Positions 1 through 8,351 of a stretch of 61,094 nucleotides of DNA are shown here, piece after piece. Source of the stretch: Bryobacterales bacterium (lineage in GTDB: Bacteria; Acidobacteriota; Terriglobia; Bryobacterales; Bryobacteraceae); NCBI GenBank assembly GCA_003164035.1, contig PLRS01000063.1, forward strand, positions 1-61,094. Reading direction: 5' to 3'. Positions within the stretch are counted from its first letter, which is position 1. Every line of letters begins with the position of its first letter. The position numbers and the translations under genes are program-made. The notes below the pieces were generated by a model. That model worked only from the letters and a program-made list of their open reading frames with translations. It had not been told where the DNA came from and did not search any database.

Positions 1-46
1 CAACGCTACGCACGTCCTCATCGACACCAACGGGTATTTCCAATAA
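1..46 (+). CDS. C-terminal end of an upstream gene (partial)
   Basis: The first bases read in frame as the peptide NATHVLIDTNGYFQ followed by a TAA stop at 44-46. The gene starts outside the window. A tail of the form V-L-I-D-x-N-G-Y-F is common at the C-terminus of secreted repeat or beta-sandwich proteins, but this is too little sequence to name a product. Confidence 0.5.
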   Translation, partial: NATHVLIDTNGYFQ

Positions 47-175
47 GGGGGTGGGGGGGCATCTTCGATGTGCGGGGCCAAGGGATCGATGAGGGCGAGA
101 GACGAAGGCCGGCCGACGATCGCGGAACGCTTCCCCTCCCGCCATCAACCTGTGTGAGAATTGCCTTTCAGACCC

Positions 176-1714
176 ATGCGCTGGAACAAGCTGTTCATTC
201 CCACACTGCGAGCCACGCCGCCGGCCGAGGGGCCGGGGCGCGCGCTGCTCGTCCGCGCCGGCTACATCCGCCCCTGCGCCGGCGCCGCCGATGCCTATCT
301 GCCGCTGGCCCAGCGCTCGTTCGCCCGCATCGCGCGGCACGTTCATGGCGAAATGGAGCGGCTGGGCGCGCTCGAGCTGGGCGTGCCGGCGGCCGCGCAT
401 TTGCCGCTGGTTGCGCGCGGCGACCTGCGTAGCTACAAGCAACTCCCGCTAGCATGGTATTCACTGCCCGGCCGCGCCCTGGATGCCTGCTGGTTTGCCA
501 TGGACGCGGCCGGGGTCGAAGCCTGGTACGAAAAGTTCCGCCAGGCGCTCCGGCGCGTGGCCGAATCGTGTGGTTTGCCGGCGCTATCGGCGGATGCTTC
601 GCGTGGCGCCATCCACGCCGAAGACCTGGTGCTGCCGCTCGACTCCGGCGCGGACCGGCTGGCAGCCTGCCCGGCTTGCGCCTGGATGGCCGATTGGGAA
701 CGCGCCGCCGTGGCGCGACCGGCCGCGGCCGCCGATCCCGACGGCGATTTCGCTCCCGAACCCTTCCCCACTCCCGGGCAAAAGACCATCGACGAGGTGG
801 CGCAATTCACCGGCTTGCCCGCCACGGCGCAGATGAAGAGCCTGGTGCTGATCGCAGGCCAGAAGCCCGTCCTCGCCCTGGTCCGCGGCGATCACCAGTT
901 GAGCGAGGCCAAATTCGCCGCCGCTGTCTCCTTCATCCCCTTCCGCCCTGCCAGGCCGGAGGAGATCCGCCAGTGGTTCGGCGCCGATGCCGGCTCGCTG
1001 GGCCCGCTCGATTCAGACAAGCACGCCGTGCGTGGGGTGAGCATTCTCGCCGACTTCGCCCTTCGCGGCCGGCGCAACCTCATCGCCGGCGCCAACCGCA
1101 ACGATACCCACTTCCGCCATGTCACTCCGGATGAAGACTTCTCGCCCGAATGGCACGACCTGCGCCAGGCCGAAGCCGCGGATGGCTGCCCCCGCTGCGG
1201 TGCACCGGTCGAGATGCGGCCGGCCATTCGTCTGGCGCATCTCGCCGCCGGACATGAAGGCGAGCCGCTCGACCTGCACGTGGCCGGCGCGGGTAGCCGC
1301 GAAGAGCCGGTACATACCGGCTCATGCCAACTCGCCCTCGATCGCCTGCTGGCCACCGCCGCCGCGCTCCATTATGACGCCAACGGCCTGGTGTGGCCGC
1401 CCGCCATCGCCCCGTTCGACGTGGTCGTCACTCCGGCCAACTACGGCGACGCCGCCCAACGCCGGGCCGCCGACGCCATTTACGCCGATTGCCTCGCCGC
1501 CGGCCTTGACGCTCTGCTCGACGACCGCGACGAGCGTCCCGGCGTCAAGTTCAAGGATGCCGACCTGATCGGCATCCCGCACCGCATCGTGGTGGGCAGG
1601 AAACTCGAAACCGGCCTGGTGGAGGCGATCGCCCGCGCCACGCTGCAGACCCGCGAGTTCGCCCCGGCCGATGCCGCCGCCGCGGTGCGCTCCGCCCTGG
1701 CCGCGGGGCAGTGA
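176..1714 (+). CDS. Prolyl-tRNA synthetase-like protein with degenerate catalytic core
   Basis: 512 residues from the ATG at 176. This start gives the MRW-x-KLF-IPTLR opening typical of bacterial ProRS; the TTG at 161 is less likely. Editing-type YbaK domain at about 195-330 (PTPGQKTIDE, LVRGDHQLSE). A CPRCG pair follows at 338-342, and a HGTP anticodon-binding domain (WPPAIAPFDV) from about 407 to the end. The class II aminoacylation core is abnormal. The stretch that normally carries HPAELW and THEE is missing between residues 75 and 84. The motif 2 block (RDE-x-RPR ... REF-x-MKDAYSF) is reduced to about 98-112 with no recognisable match. Motif 3 GIGVSR reads CQLALDR at 384-390. It is about 60 residues shorter than E. 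coli ProS. Aminoacylation is doubtful; a trans-editing or regulatory paralogue is possible (inference). Confidence 0.8.
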   Translation: MRWNKLFIPTLRATPPAEGPGRALLVRAGYIRPCAGAADAYLPLAQRSFARIARHVHGEMERLGALELGVPAAAHLPLVARGDLRSYKQLPLAWYSLPGRALDACWFAMDAAGVEAWYEKFRQALRRVAESCGLPALSADASRGAIHAEDLVLPLDSGADRLAACPACAWMADWERAAVARPAAAADPDGDFAPEPFPTPGQKTIDEVAQFTGLPATAQMKSLVLIAGQKPVLALVRGDHQLSEAKFAAAVSFIPFRPARPEEIRQWFGADAGSLGPLDSDKHAVRGVSILADFALRGRRNLIAGANRNDTHFRHVTPDEDFSPEWHDLRQAEAADGCPRCGAPVEMRPAIRLAHLAAGHEGEPLDLHVAGAGSREEPVHTGSCQLALDRLLATAAALHYDANGLVWPPAIAPFDVVVTPANYGDAAQRRAADAIYADCLAAGLDALLDDRDERPGVKFKDADLIGIPHRIVVGRKLETGLVEAIARATLQTREFAPADAAAAVRSALAAGQ

Positions 1715-1720
1715 CGGCCC

Positions 1721-1773
1721 GGGGCGGTCCGTGGGGCAGACCATCGTTTTTTGTGGTCTGCCACCGCGTCATC
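1721..1773 (+). repeat. Interspersed palindromic element, copy 1
   Basis: 53-nt unit with a perfect hairpin (GGCAGACCA at 1735-1743, TGGTCTGCC at 1754-1762) around a T-rich loop. The same 53 nt recurs at 18775-18827 with a single substitution. The hairpin recurs in inverted orientation at 18903-18950. Confidence 0.85.
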
Positions 1774-1814
1774 CGGTCGCCGGCGGGAGTGACCGGGACG
1801 GAGTGACCGGGGCA

Positions 1815-1866
1815 GTAACCCCTGCGCCGGATGTCTCGGATCTGGGAACCCGGCGCAGGGGGTTAC
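1815..1866. terminator. Long inverted repeat between convergent genes (possible bidirectional terminator)
   Basis: GTAACCCCTGCGCCGG at 1815-1830 pairs with 1850-1866, with one bulged G and a 19-nt loop. It lies between the ends of the ProRS-like gene (1714, plus) and lnt (1886, minus), where a shared terminator would be expected. There is no U-tract, so terminator function is inference; it may be part of the neighbouring palindromic repeat. Confidence 0.45.
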
Positions 1867-1885
1867 TGTCCCGGCTTACCCCGGC

Positions 1886-3364
1886 TTAACCCCCCCTGAT
1901 TGCAGTATGCCAACCCCGCCCGGCCGCCAGCCCGATCGCCGCTATCATGGCCGACAGCCAGGCGAACCAATCTCCGTGGCGGGTATAGAAGGTCTTCTCC
2001 GAGGTGTAGCGGAAGCCGTTTAACGAGGTTGCCTCGGTGTACGATGGCAAGCTCCCGCGCAGGCGGCCGGCGGAGTCGATGGTCGCGGTTACACCGTCGT
2101 TGGTGGCGCGCAGGATCCAGCGGCGGTTCTCGGCGGCGCGCATGCGTAGGATTTCCAGGTGCTGCTGGCGGGCGGCGCTGCGGCCGAACCATCCATCGTT
2201 GGAGATGTTAAACAGCACTTCGGCGCCGCGGTTCACAAATTCACCGACGAAACCCGGGAACACCGATTCGTAACAGATGAAGGCGCCCAGCTTGTGCGCG
2301 CCCACGGGCGAAACCACCACGCGGCTGCCGGCGGCGAAATCGCCGGCTTCGGTCGAAATCTTGCGCGTCAGCCAGCCGAACGGCCACGGCACGTATTCGC
2401 CGAACGGCACCAGGTGCACCTTGTCGTAGCGGCTCACGGCGTCGCCGTCGGGCGACACCAGTTCGGCCGAATTCGTCGGCGCGCCATCCACGGTGCGGCC
2501 CACCACGCCCGCCAGGAAATAGGCCTTGGTGGTTTCGGCCAGTTGATTGGCATAGCGGCGGAAGTGCGGATCCTGGTCGTAGTAGAGCGGTGCGGGCACC
2601 TCCGGCCACACGATGATGGAGGGCGGCCTTTGCGGCTGGGCCAGCGCGCCGCGCAGAGTCAACGCAAGCTGCTCGTTGAGCATGCGATCGAAAGACTCCG
2701 CCGTCCATTCCTCGTTTTCGGAAAGATTCGGCTGCACCAGCAGCGCCGTCTCCCGCCCGCGCACTGCGTCCGGCAGGGGCGGCAACAACAGGGTGAACAG
2801 CACCGGCAGCAGCCAGAGCAGCTCGGCGCGCGGCCGGCCCAGCGCGGCCAAGGCCAGTGCCGTGCCCATCATGGCGAACAGGAACGAGATGCCCCACACT
2901 CCGGTGATGGGCGCCAGGCGCAACGGCAGGCCCATGTCGATTCCCGCGTTGCCCAGCGCCAGCCACGCGAACCCCAGGCTGCCGTGCGTGGCTTCCAGGG
3001 CAACCCACAGAGCGGCTACCGAAGGGGTCGCCCACCAGCGCCGCATCAGGATGCCGGCCCCGAGCGCGAACACTCCCATGTGAATTCCTTTAGCCGCCGC
3101 GAACAGCGCCAGCAGCGCCCAGCCTTCGGTTTCGCCCACGCCGCCGTGGACAGCCAGCACGAACTGAATCCAGTAGCAGACGCCGGCCCAGTACACCACC
3201 CCGCAGATCCATCCCTGGGCGAAACGCCGCCACGGGCTGGCTTCGCGCGCGGCCGCTATCAACAGCGGCGACAGCGCCACCGGAGCCAGCCACACGTAAT
3301 GGAATTTCGGAAATACCAGAATGGAGAGCAGCGCGGAGAGGAGAGCCAGTATCCAGTTCAGCAT
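1886..3364 (-). CDS. lnt: Apolipoprotein N-acyltransferase
   Basis: 492 residues. Transfers the third acyl chain to the N-terminal cysteine of lipoproteins at the inner membrane. The N-terminal ~200 residues are strongly hydrophobic with several membrane segments, followed by a nitrilase-type domain. The expected catalytic triad is visible: Glu255 (VWPEVPAP), Lys315 (YDKVHLVPFGEYVP) and Cys364 (ICYESVFP). Last gene of a five-gene minus-strand operon, 15 nt after lipA. Length and motifs are normal for the family. Confidence 0.95.
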   Translation of the reverse strand: MLNWILALLSALLSILVFPKFHYVWLAPVALSPLLIAAAREASPWRRFAQGWICGVVYWAGVCYWIQFVLAVHGGVGETEGWALLALFAAAKGIHMGVFALGAGILMRRWWATPSVAALWVALEATHGSLGFAWLALGNAGIDMGLPLRLAPITGVWGISFLFAMMGTALALAALGRPRAELLWLLPVLFTLLLPPLPDAVRGRETALLVQPNLSENEEWTAESFDRMLNEQLALTLRGALAQPQRPPSIIVWPEVPAPLYYDQDPHFRRYANQLAETTKAYFLAGVVGRTVDGAPTNSAELVSPDGDAVSRYDKVHLVPFGEYVPWPFGWLTRKISTEAGDFAAGSRVVVSPVGAHKLGAFICYESVFPGFVGEFVNRGAEVLFNISNDGWFGRSAARQQHLEILRMRAAENRRWILRATNDGVTATIDSAGRLRGSLPSYTEATSLNGFRYTSEKTFYTRHGDWFAWLSAMIAAIGLAAGRGWHTAIRGG

Positions 3365-3379
3365 AAGAGCTTTCAGCGG

Positions 3380-4294
3380 TCAGCTTTCGGCGATCGCCTC
3401 ACTCACCTGGTCCGCCATGTACGAGCTCCGCACCAGCGGGCCGCTGAACACCATTTTGAATCCCAGCCCCAGGCCGCAGGCGCGATACGCTTCAAACCGC
3501 TCCGGGCCGACGTATTCCACCACCGGCAGATGGCGGCGCGTGGGCTGCAAATACTGGCCGATGGTAGCTACGTCGGTGCCGGTCTCGCGCAGGTCGGCCA
3601 GTAGCGTCCGCACTTCGGTGTCGGTTTCTCCCAAGCCCACCATGAAGCCGGACTTGGTGAGCGCCTCCCGCCGGTGGCGGCGGGCATACGCCAGCACCGC
3701 CAGCGATTGCCGGTAATCGGCCTGCGGACGAACGCGGGCGTAAAGACGCGGCACGGTTTCCATATTGTGATTGAAGACGTGGGGACCGGCGTCGAGCACG
3801 CGCGCCACCGCGTCCATGTCGCCGCAAAAATCCGGTGTGAGCACTTCCACCCGCGCTTCGGGCAACGCCTGGCGAACTTCGCGCACGGTTTCGGCGAAAT
3901 GGCGCGAGCCCCCATCGGGAAGGTCGTCGCGATTCACGCTGGTGATCACCACGTAGCGCAGTTGCATCTCGGCAGCCATGCGGGCCACCTGGGCCGGCTC
4001 GGCGGCATCGAGATTACGGTCGTCGCCGCGCCGCAGTTTGGCGACCGAGCAGAAGCCGCACGCGCGCGTGCAGCGTTCCCCCAGAATCATAAAGGTGGCC
4101 GCGCCGCGGTGGAAGCACTCGTGAATGTTGGGACAGCGCGCCGACTCGCACACCGTGTGCAGGCCTTTTTGCCGCAACGAGCTCTTCAACAGGTTGAGCG
4201 ATTCGAAATGCGTCGGGCTCTTGCGCGCCCACTCGGGAAGCCTGGGACGCGGCGGGCCGATCCCGGCACCGATCTCAACCAGGGGAGCGCTCAC
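3380..4294 (-). CDS. lipA: Lipoyl synthase
   Basis: 304 residues. Radical-SAM enzyme that inserts two sulfurs into protein-bound octanoyl groups to make lipoate. The auxiliary cluster motif C-x4-C-x5-C is at Cys49, Cys54 and Cys60. The radical-SAM C-x3-C-x2-C is at Cys75, Cys79 and Cys82. The C-terminal RSSY that ligates the auxiliary cluster is at 289-292. The start is separated by one base from the end of the SPOR gene, so the two are translationally close. No lipB lies in the window. Confidence 0.97.
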   Translation of the reverse strand: MSAPLVEIGAGIGPPRPRLPEWARKSPTHFESLNLLKSSLRQKGLHTVCESARCPNIHECFHRGAATFMILGERCTRACGFCSVAKLRRGDDRNLDAAEPAQVARMAAEMQLRYVVITSVNRDDLPDGGSRHFAETVREVRQALPEARVEVLTPDFCGDMDAVARVLDAGPHVFNHNMETVPRLYARVRPQADYRQSLAVLAYARRHRREALTKSGFMVGLGETDTEVRTLLADLRETGTDVATIGQYLQPTRRHLPVVEYVGPERFEAYRACGLGLGFKMVFSGPLVRSSYMADQVSEAIAES

Positions 4295-4295
4295 G

Positions 4296-4877
4296 TTATT
4301 TCCGAATCGGATGGAATCCGGCGCTTTCGAGCTCGGTCTTGGCGTGCGCCATCGCCTGAGTGTTGTCGTAAGGCCCCACCAGGATGCGCGTCAGATTATT
4401 AGGTCCGGGCGTGGTGAAGGCCGGGAAACCCTTGTCCTTCAGCGCGCGCACCACCACCTCGGCATCCGATTGGCCCACCGACATGACCTGCCAGCAGGTC
4501 CCCGGCTGCAATTCCGCGGGCGCCTGGCGGGCCGGCGGTTCAGGGGTCGACGCCGCCGGTTGAGTGGAAGGCTGGGCGGGTTGCGCCGGCTGGTTATCCT
4601 CGGCTGGCGGCGGCGCGGCGGCCTGTTCCGCCGGCGCCGCAGCCTGTTCCGCCGGGGTCGCGGCCGGAGCCGCACTGGCGGTTGGTTGGGGGCGATCCAT
4701 GACCGGCGAACCGCCCGAAGCCGCATCCGCCATTTTGCCCGATCGCGGCGAATTCTGCCCCACCACGTAGCCCATGGCAAAGGCCACCGCAAGCAGCAGC
4801 ACCGCGACAAAGAACCCACTCAGCAACTGGCGGTTTCCCACCACTAATTCGAATTCGCCGGTCTCGTTATTTTTCAT
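4296..4877 (-). CDS. SPOR-domain membrane protein
   Basis: 193 residues. One transmembrane helix at about 19-41 follows a short cytoplasmic N-terminus. A Pro/Ala/Gln-rich linker (about 55-120) with tandem PAEQAA repeats leads to a C-terminal SPOR-like domain (about 125-193). SPOR domains bind denuded septal peptidoglycan, so a cell-envelope or division role is likely (family knowledge). Third gene of the NfeD-slipin-SPOR-lipA-lnt operon, starting 3 nt after the slipin stop. Confidence 0.8.
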   Translation of the reverse strand: MKNNETGEFELVVGNRQLLSGFFVAVLLLAVAFAMGYVVGQNSPRSGKMADAASGGSPVMDRPQPTASAAPAATPAEQAAAPAEQAAAPPPAEDNQPAQPAQPSTQPAASTPEPPARQAPAELQPGTCWQVMSVGQSDAEVVVRALKDKGFPAFTTPGPNNLTRILVGPYDNTQAMAHAKTELESAGFHPIRK

Positions 4878-4880
4878 CCG

Positions 4881-5669
4881 CTAAGAGCCTGCCGGTGGCG
4901 CCGGGCCCGGCCTGCCGACCCGGTCTAGCGCACGTTCCAAAGAAGTAATTATATCCAGCGGCAGCGGGAAGACAATGGTCGTATTATTGGCCGCGCCGAT
5001 ATCCACCAAAGTTTGCAAATACCGGAGCTGGATGGCCGCCGGCTGCCTCTGGATCACCTCGGCCGCCATGGCCAGCTTTTCCGAGGCGGTATACTCGCCG
5101 TCGGCGTGAATGATTTTGGCCCGCTTATCGCGCTCGGCTTCGGCCTGCTTGGCGATGGCGCGGATCATCGATTCCGGCAGGTCCACCTGCTTCACTTCCA
5201 CCATGGTCACCTTCACGCCCCATGGAGAGGTGTGCTGATCCAGAATCGATTGCAGACGGAGATTGAGTTTTTCGCGCTGGCTCAACAGCTCGTCCAGTTC
5301 GCTTTCGCCCAGCACGCTGCGGAGCGTGGTCTGCGCCAGTTGCGAGGTGGCGTAAAGGAAGTTCGAGACCTCGACCACCGCCAGCCGCGGCTCGACCACC
5401 TTAAAATAGACCACTGCATTTACTTTGACGGTGACGTTGTCGCGCGTGACCACGTCCTGGCCCGGCACCTCCAGGGTATCGATCCGCAGCGAAATACGCA
5501 CCATCCGGTCGATCGGTGCGAACACCAGAATCACCCCCGGCCCCTTGGGCTGCGGTAACAGGCGCCCCAGCCGGAAGATCACCGCGCGCTCGTACTCGCG
5601 CAGGATCTTAATGGCACTGAGCAGATAAATAACGACGATAACAACGCCTATGGTTGTAAAATCGAGCAC
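4881..5669 (-). CDS. Slipin / SPFH (band 7) family membrane protein
   Basis: 262 residues. An N-terminal membrane anchor ([15 protein letters not shown], about 6-21) is followed by a stomatin-type SPFH domain, with [25 protein letters not shown] and the later [18 protein letters not shown] helix. The C-terminus ends in a short Pro/Gly tail. Slipins are usually encoded beside an NfeD protease, as here (27-nt gap), and the NfeD partner is known to cleave the stomatin C-terminal region in archaeal homologues. Likely a membrane microdomain scaffold. Confidence 0.93.
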   Translation of the reverse strand: MLDFTTIGVVIVVIYLLSAIKILREYERAVIFRLGRLLPQPKGPGVILVFAPIDRMVRISLRIDTLEVPGQDVVTRDNVTVKVNAVVYFKVVEPRLAVVEVSNFLYATSQLAQTTLRSVLGESELDELLSQREKLNLRLQSILDQHTSPWGVKVTMVEVKQVDLPESMIRAIAKQAEAERDKRAKIIHADGEYTASEKLAMAAEVIQRQPAAIQLRYLQTLVDIGAANNTTIVFPLPLDIITSLERALDRVGRPGPAPPAGS

Positions 5670-5696
5670 GCCTTCCTCCTTCGGTCTGCGCTACCC

Positions 5697-6974
5697 TCAC
5701 GACGCCATCGGTTCCACCTTCAGTTGCAGCCCCGCGATGGCGGTGACGCGCACCCGCGCCCCTGCCGCCACAGGACTGGACGACACCGCGTCCCAGTATT
5801 CTCCATGCACAAAGATTTTGCCCGCCGGCTCCAGCGCGGTCACGGCGGACCCGATTTCACCCACCATGGCCTCCACGCCAGTCATCGCCTTGTTGCGCCG
5901 CGCGCGAATCACCAGCGACAGCAGCAGCACGGTTATGGCTGAAAATGGCAGCGCCAGCGCCAGCGCCGTCGACCAGTGAACCCGCATTTCCGGCAACGGG
6001 CTGTCCACCAGCATCACCGCACCCAATACCATGGAGATGGCGCCCGACACCGCCAGCACGCCGTGGGCGGCGAATTTCGCTTCCAGCACAAACAAAGTCA
6101 CTGACAACAGCAACAGCGCCGCCCCCAACCAGTTGATCGGCAATACCGACATGGCGGAGAGCCCCAGCAGCACCAGAATGGCCCCGATCGCACCCGGCGC
6201 CACCATGCCCGGCGAGCTGAACTCGACATAGATCAGCAGCGCGCCCACCACCAGCAAAACCAGCGCGATGTTGGGATCGGCGATGGCCGCGATGAGTTTC
6301 TGGCGCCAACTGGTCTGGTAGATTTCGATTTCGGCTCCGGCCAGGTGCAAGTTCACCGTGCTGCCGTCGAACCGGGTCACCGTGCGGCCGTCCAACTCAG
6401 CCATCAGGGCGTTGTCGTTGGCGGCCACCACGTCGATCAGGTGCTGGTCGAGAGCCTCCCGCTCGGTGAAAGAATGGCTTTCCCGCACAGCCGTTTCGGC
6501 CAGTTGGCTGTTGCGCGCCCGCTTGGAAACGATGGACCGCAGATAGGCCGCGGCATCGTTTTCCACTTTGGCCTTCATGACGGCATCCATTTCGCCGCCA
6601 TACGCCACTGGGTGCGCCGCGCCGGTATTGGTGCCCGGCGCCATGGCGGCCACCTCGCCGGCTTCGAGCAGGAAGAACCCGGCCGAGGCGGCGCGCCCTC
6701 CGCTGGGCGCCACGTAGGTAATTACCGGCACCGGGCAGGCAATCATCTCTTCGATGGTTTCCCGCATGGCATCCATCAGCCCGCCGGGAGTGTTCAGACG
6801 GATCAAAAGCGCGGCGGCACCTTCCGAGCGCGCCTGCGCAATCGCTCCCGCAACCACTTCGGCGGTCACCGGATGTACGATGCCATCCACATCCACCGCA
6901 ATCACTTTCGGCGGAGCGGCCAGTGCCTGTGCCGTTAGCGCAAACGCTACCCAAATTGGAGCGCTGAGGCGCAT
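5697..6974 (-). CDS. NfeD-family membrane serine protease (ClpP-like)
   Basis: 425 residues from the ATG at 6974, chosen because it begins directly with a signal peptide (MRLSAPIWVAFALTAQALA). An open reading frame extends upstream to 7202, but that part has no signal peptide and overlaps the divergent promoter region. ClpP-like protease domain about 25-230 with LNTPGG, the serine loop APSGGRAASAGF and APGTNTGAAHPV. Four or five membrane helices and a C-terminal OB-like NfeD domain follow (VGEIGSAVTALEP ... VKVEPMAS). First gene of the operon with slipin, consistent with the known NfeD1b/stomatin pairing in membrane quality control. Confidence 0.92.
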   Translation of the reverse strand: MRLSAPIWVAFALTAQALAAPPKVIAVDVDGIVHPVTAEVVAGAIAQARSEGAAALLIRLNTPGGLMDAMRETIEEMIACPVPVITYVAPSGGRAASAGFFLLEAGEVAAMAPGTNTGAAHPVAYGGEMDAVMKAKVENDAAAYLRSIVSKRARNSQLAETAVRESHSFTEREALDQHLIDVVAANDNALMAELDGRTVTRFDGSTVNLHLAGAEIEIYQTSWRQKLIAAIADPNIALVLLVVGALLIYVEFSSPGMVAPGAIGAILVLLGLSAMSVLPINWLGAALLLLSVTLFVLEAKFAAHGVLAVSGAISMVLGAVMLVDSPLPEMRVHWSTALALALPFSAITVLLLSLVIRARRNKAMTGVEAMVGEIGSAVTALEPAGKIFVHGEYWDAVSSSPVAAGARVRVTAIAGLQLKVEPMAS

Positions 6975-7099
6975 CCATCCATCCTTCCTGGCTGTTACAA
7001 CTTCAACTATATCCGATCCCCAGGACAGCAGCGTCCGAAACTTCACCGTCCCAATGCCGCGAATAGAAAGTTCTGATAGGAAATCGGCTGTAGGTCCGA

Positions 7100-7105
7100 T
7101 ATAAT
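7100..7105 (+). promoter_or_regulatory. Possible -10 element for the DUF2934 gene
   Basis: TATAAT at 7100-7105, about 43 nt before the ATG at 7148, in the divergent gap between nfeD and the DUF2934 gene. No convincing -35 hexamer at normal spacing is seen. Confidence 0.35.
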
Positions 7106-7147
7106 TGGAGCTACATACCCAATTCAGATAAGGGAAAGGTGAATCGC

Positions 7148-7426
7148 ATGCCGAAGAAAAATAACGTTGAAAAGGAACTTGTTTCCGCAGCAGCCGCCGC
7201 ACCCGCGCCGGCGCGCCGGAGGCCGGCTGCGAGCCGCAAGCTACACGCCGCCGTGGAGCAGGTTACCGCCGAAGTAAAACCCGCCCAACCCACCCGCATC
7301 GCGATCAAGCCATCGCACGAAGAAATCGCCAAACTGGCCTACTTCTATTGGGAAGCGCGCGGATGCCAGATCGGGACCGGGGAAGAAGATTGGACACGCG
7401 CGGAGCGGGAATTGCTCAGCCGCTAG
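7148..7426 (+). CDS. DUF2934 small protein
   Basis: 92 residues from the ATG at 7148, preceded by GGGAAAGG at a good ribosome-binding distance; a GTG at 7139 is the alternative. The N-terminal half is basic and Ala/Pro-rich (low complexity). The C-terminal ~35 residues match the DUF2934 pattern: EEIAKLAYFYWEARG, then a charged EEDWTRAERELL helix. Function unknown. Such proteins are often found singly next to promoters in Acidobacteriota and Proteobacteria. Confidence 0.8.
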   Translation: MPKKNNVEKELVSAAAAAPAPARRRPAASRKLHAAVEQVTAEVKPAQPTRIAIKPSHEEIAKLAYFYWEARGCQIGTGEEDWTRAERELLSR

Positions 7427-7476
7427 CATCGCGCGAGTAACCGCTCTCAACGGTCGCGGCCCGGCAATCGCCCCCG

Positions 7477-8097
7477 TCAGTATCTTCGGAGTACGGCCAA
7501 AAGCCGGCCCTGAATCTGCACGTCTTCGGCGGGTACCAGAATCGGCTTCAACGCGGCGTTAGCCGGCTGTAACCTAATTGTATTTTCATTTTCGCGATAG
7601 AACTTTTTCAAAGTCGCGTCGCTGCCGGCGACCAGTGCCACCACCGTTTCTCCGTCGCGCGCTTGGCTGGTGCGCTCCAGCAGGATCACGTCGCCATCGC
7701 AGATATGATCTTCGATCATCGACGTGCCGCGCACTTCGAGAGCGTAAACGTTCGGATTTCCGGTGTAATCGGCAAACTGGAGCACTTCCTTTTGCTCCAC
7801 CGCTTCCACCGGCGCACCGGCGGCGATCCTTCCCAATAACGGAATCTCCGCGGCCGCGGTGCGCTGGCGGCGCTGCTCCTGCGCATACTTGGGGTTCAGC
7901 TCGAGCGACCGGCTCTGGTTATAGCCGCGCTTCAGGTAGCCTTTGTCCGTCAACACCGATATGTGCTTGTGTACGGTAGCCAGAGAGGCCAGATCGAGGC
8001 CCTGCGCGATTTCTTCGTAACTGGGACAGAAACCGTTCTCATCCACAAACTGCGCCAGAAAATCCAGTACCTGCTTTTGCCGTTTGGTAAGTGCCAT
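7477..8097 (-). CDS. lexA: LexA SOS-response repressor
   Basis: 206 residues from the ATG at 8097 (MALTKRQ, matching the LexA N-terminus); an ATG at 8115 is also in frame. N-terminal winged-helix DNA-binding domain 1-70, then a S24 self-cleaving domain. Cleavage site Ala93-Gly94 within RIAAGAP, nucleophile Ser126 (GTSM), general base Lys164 (ATLKKF). It represses SOS genes and self-cleaves with RecA. Length is typical. I do not see a clear inverted LexA box immediately upstream. Confidence 0.96.
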   Translation of the reverse strand: MALTKRQKQVLDFLAQFVDENGFCPSYEEIAQGLDLASLATVHKHISVLTDKGYLKRGYNQSRSLELNPKYAQEQRRQRTAAAEIPLLGRIAAGAPVEAVEQKEVLQFADYTGNPNVYALEVRGTSMIEDHICDGDVILLERTSQARDGETVVALVAGSDATLKKFYRENENTIRLQPANAALKPILVPAEDVQIQGRLLAVLRRY

Positions 8098-8207
8098 CGA
8101 GTTACCCAATTTCATTCTGGGCGAATAAAAAGAGAAAGTCAAGAAATTTGGAAAAGGACACGATTGTCTCCATTCATGTTGTAGCAGAAGCCATGGCAGC
8201 GTAAGTC

Positions 8208-8324
8208 GTGGGGCGGGCAATTCTGCCCGCAGCCGCCTTTGAGGCGGCCTTCGGGAGTGGACAGCTCTCCTGCCGGGTGAGAGCCGGCTCAAAAGCCGGC
8301 TGCGGCCAGGATTGGCCGCCCCAC
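8208..8324. repeat. Palindromic intergenic element with GTGGGGC...GCCCCAC ends
   Basis: About 117 nt bounded by GTGGGGCGG (8208) and CCGCCCCAC (ending 8324). Internal hairpins include GGGCA-att-TGCCC, GCCGCC-tttga-GGCGGC and GAGCCGGCT-caa-AGCCGGCT. Sits upstream of lexA and before a gene remnant. Same terminal signature as the other intergenic elements in this window. Confidence 0.7.
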
Positions 8325-8351
8325 CGTTACTCTCCTGCCTCGCGTACACGT

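Noticed and set aside
1751-1756. T-run in the 1721 element as a Rho-independent terminator tail
   Set aside because: The Ts are in the hairpin loop, not after the stem, so this does not fit an intrinsic terminator.
2159-4402. Long plus-strand frames opposite lnt and lipA (2159-3604, 3674-4402)
   Set aside because: They mirror strongly supported genes (catalytic triads and FeS cysteines in the minus strand) and read as His/Arg/Gln-rich shadow protein.
7001-7202. N-terminal extension of the NfeD gene to 7202
   Set aside because: Would place 76 residues without signal features before an obvious signal peptide and would cross the divergent promoter region.
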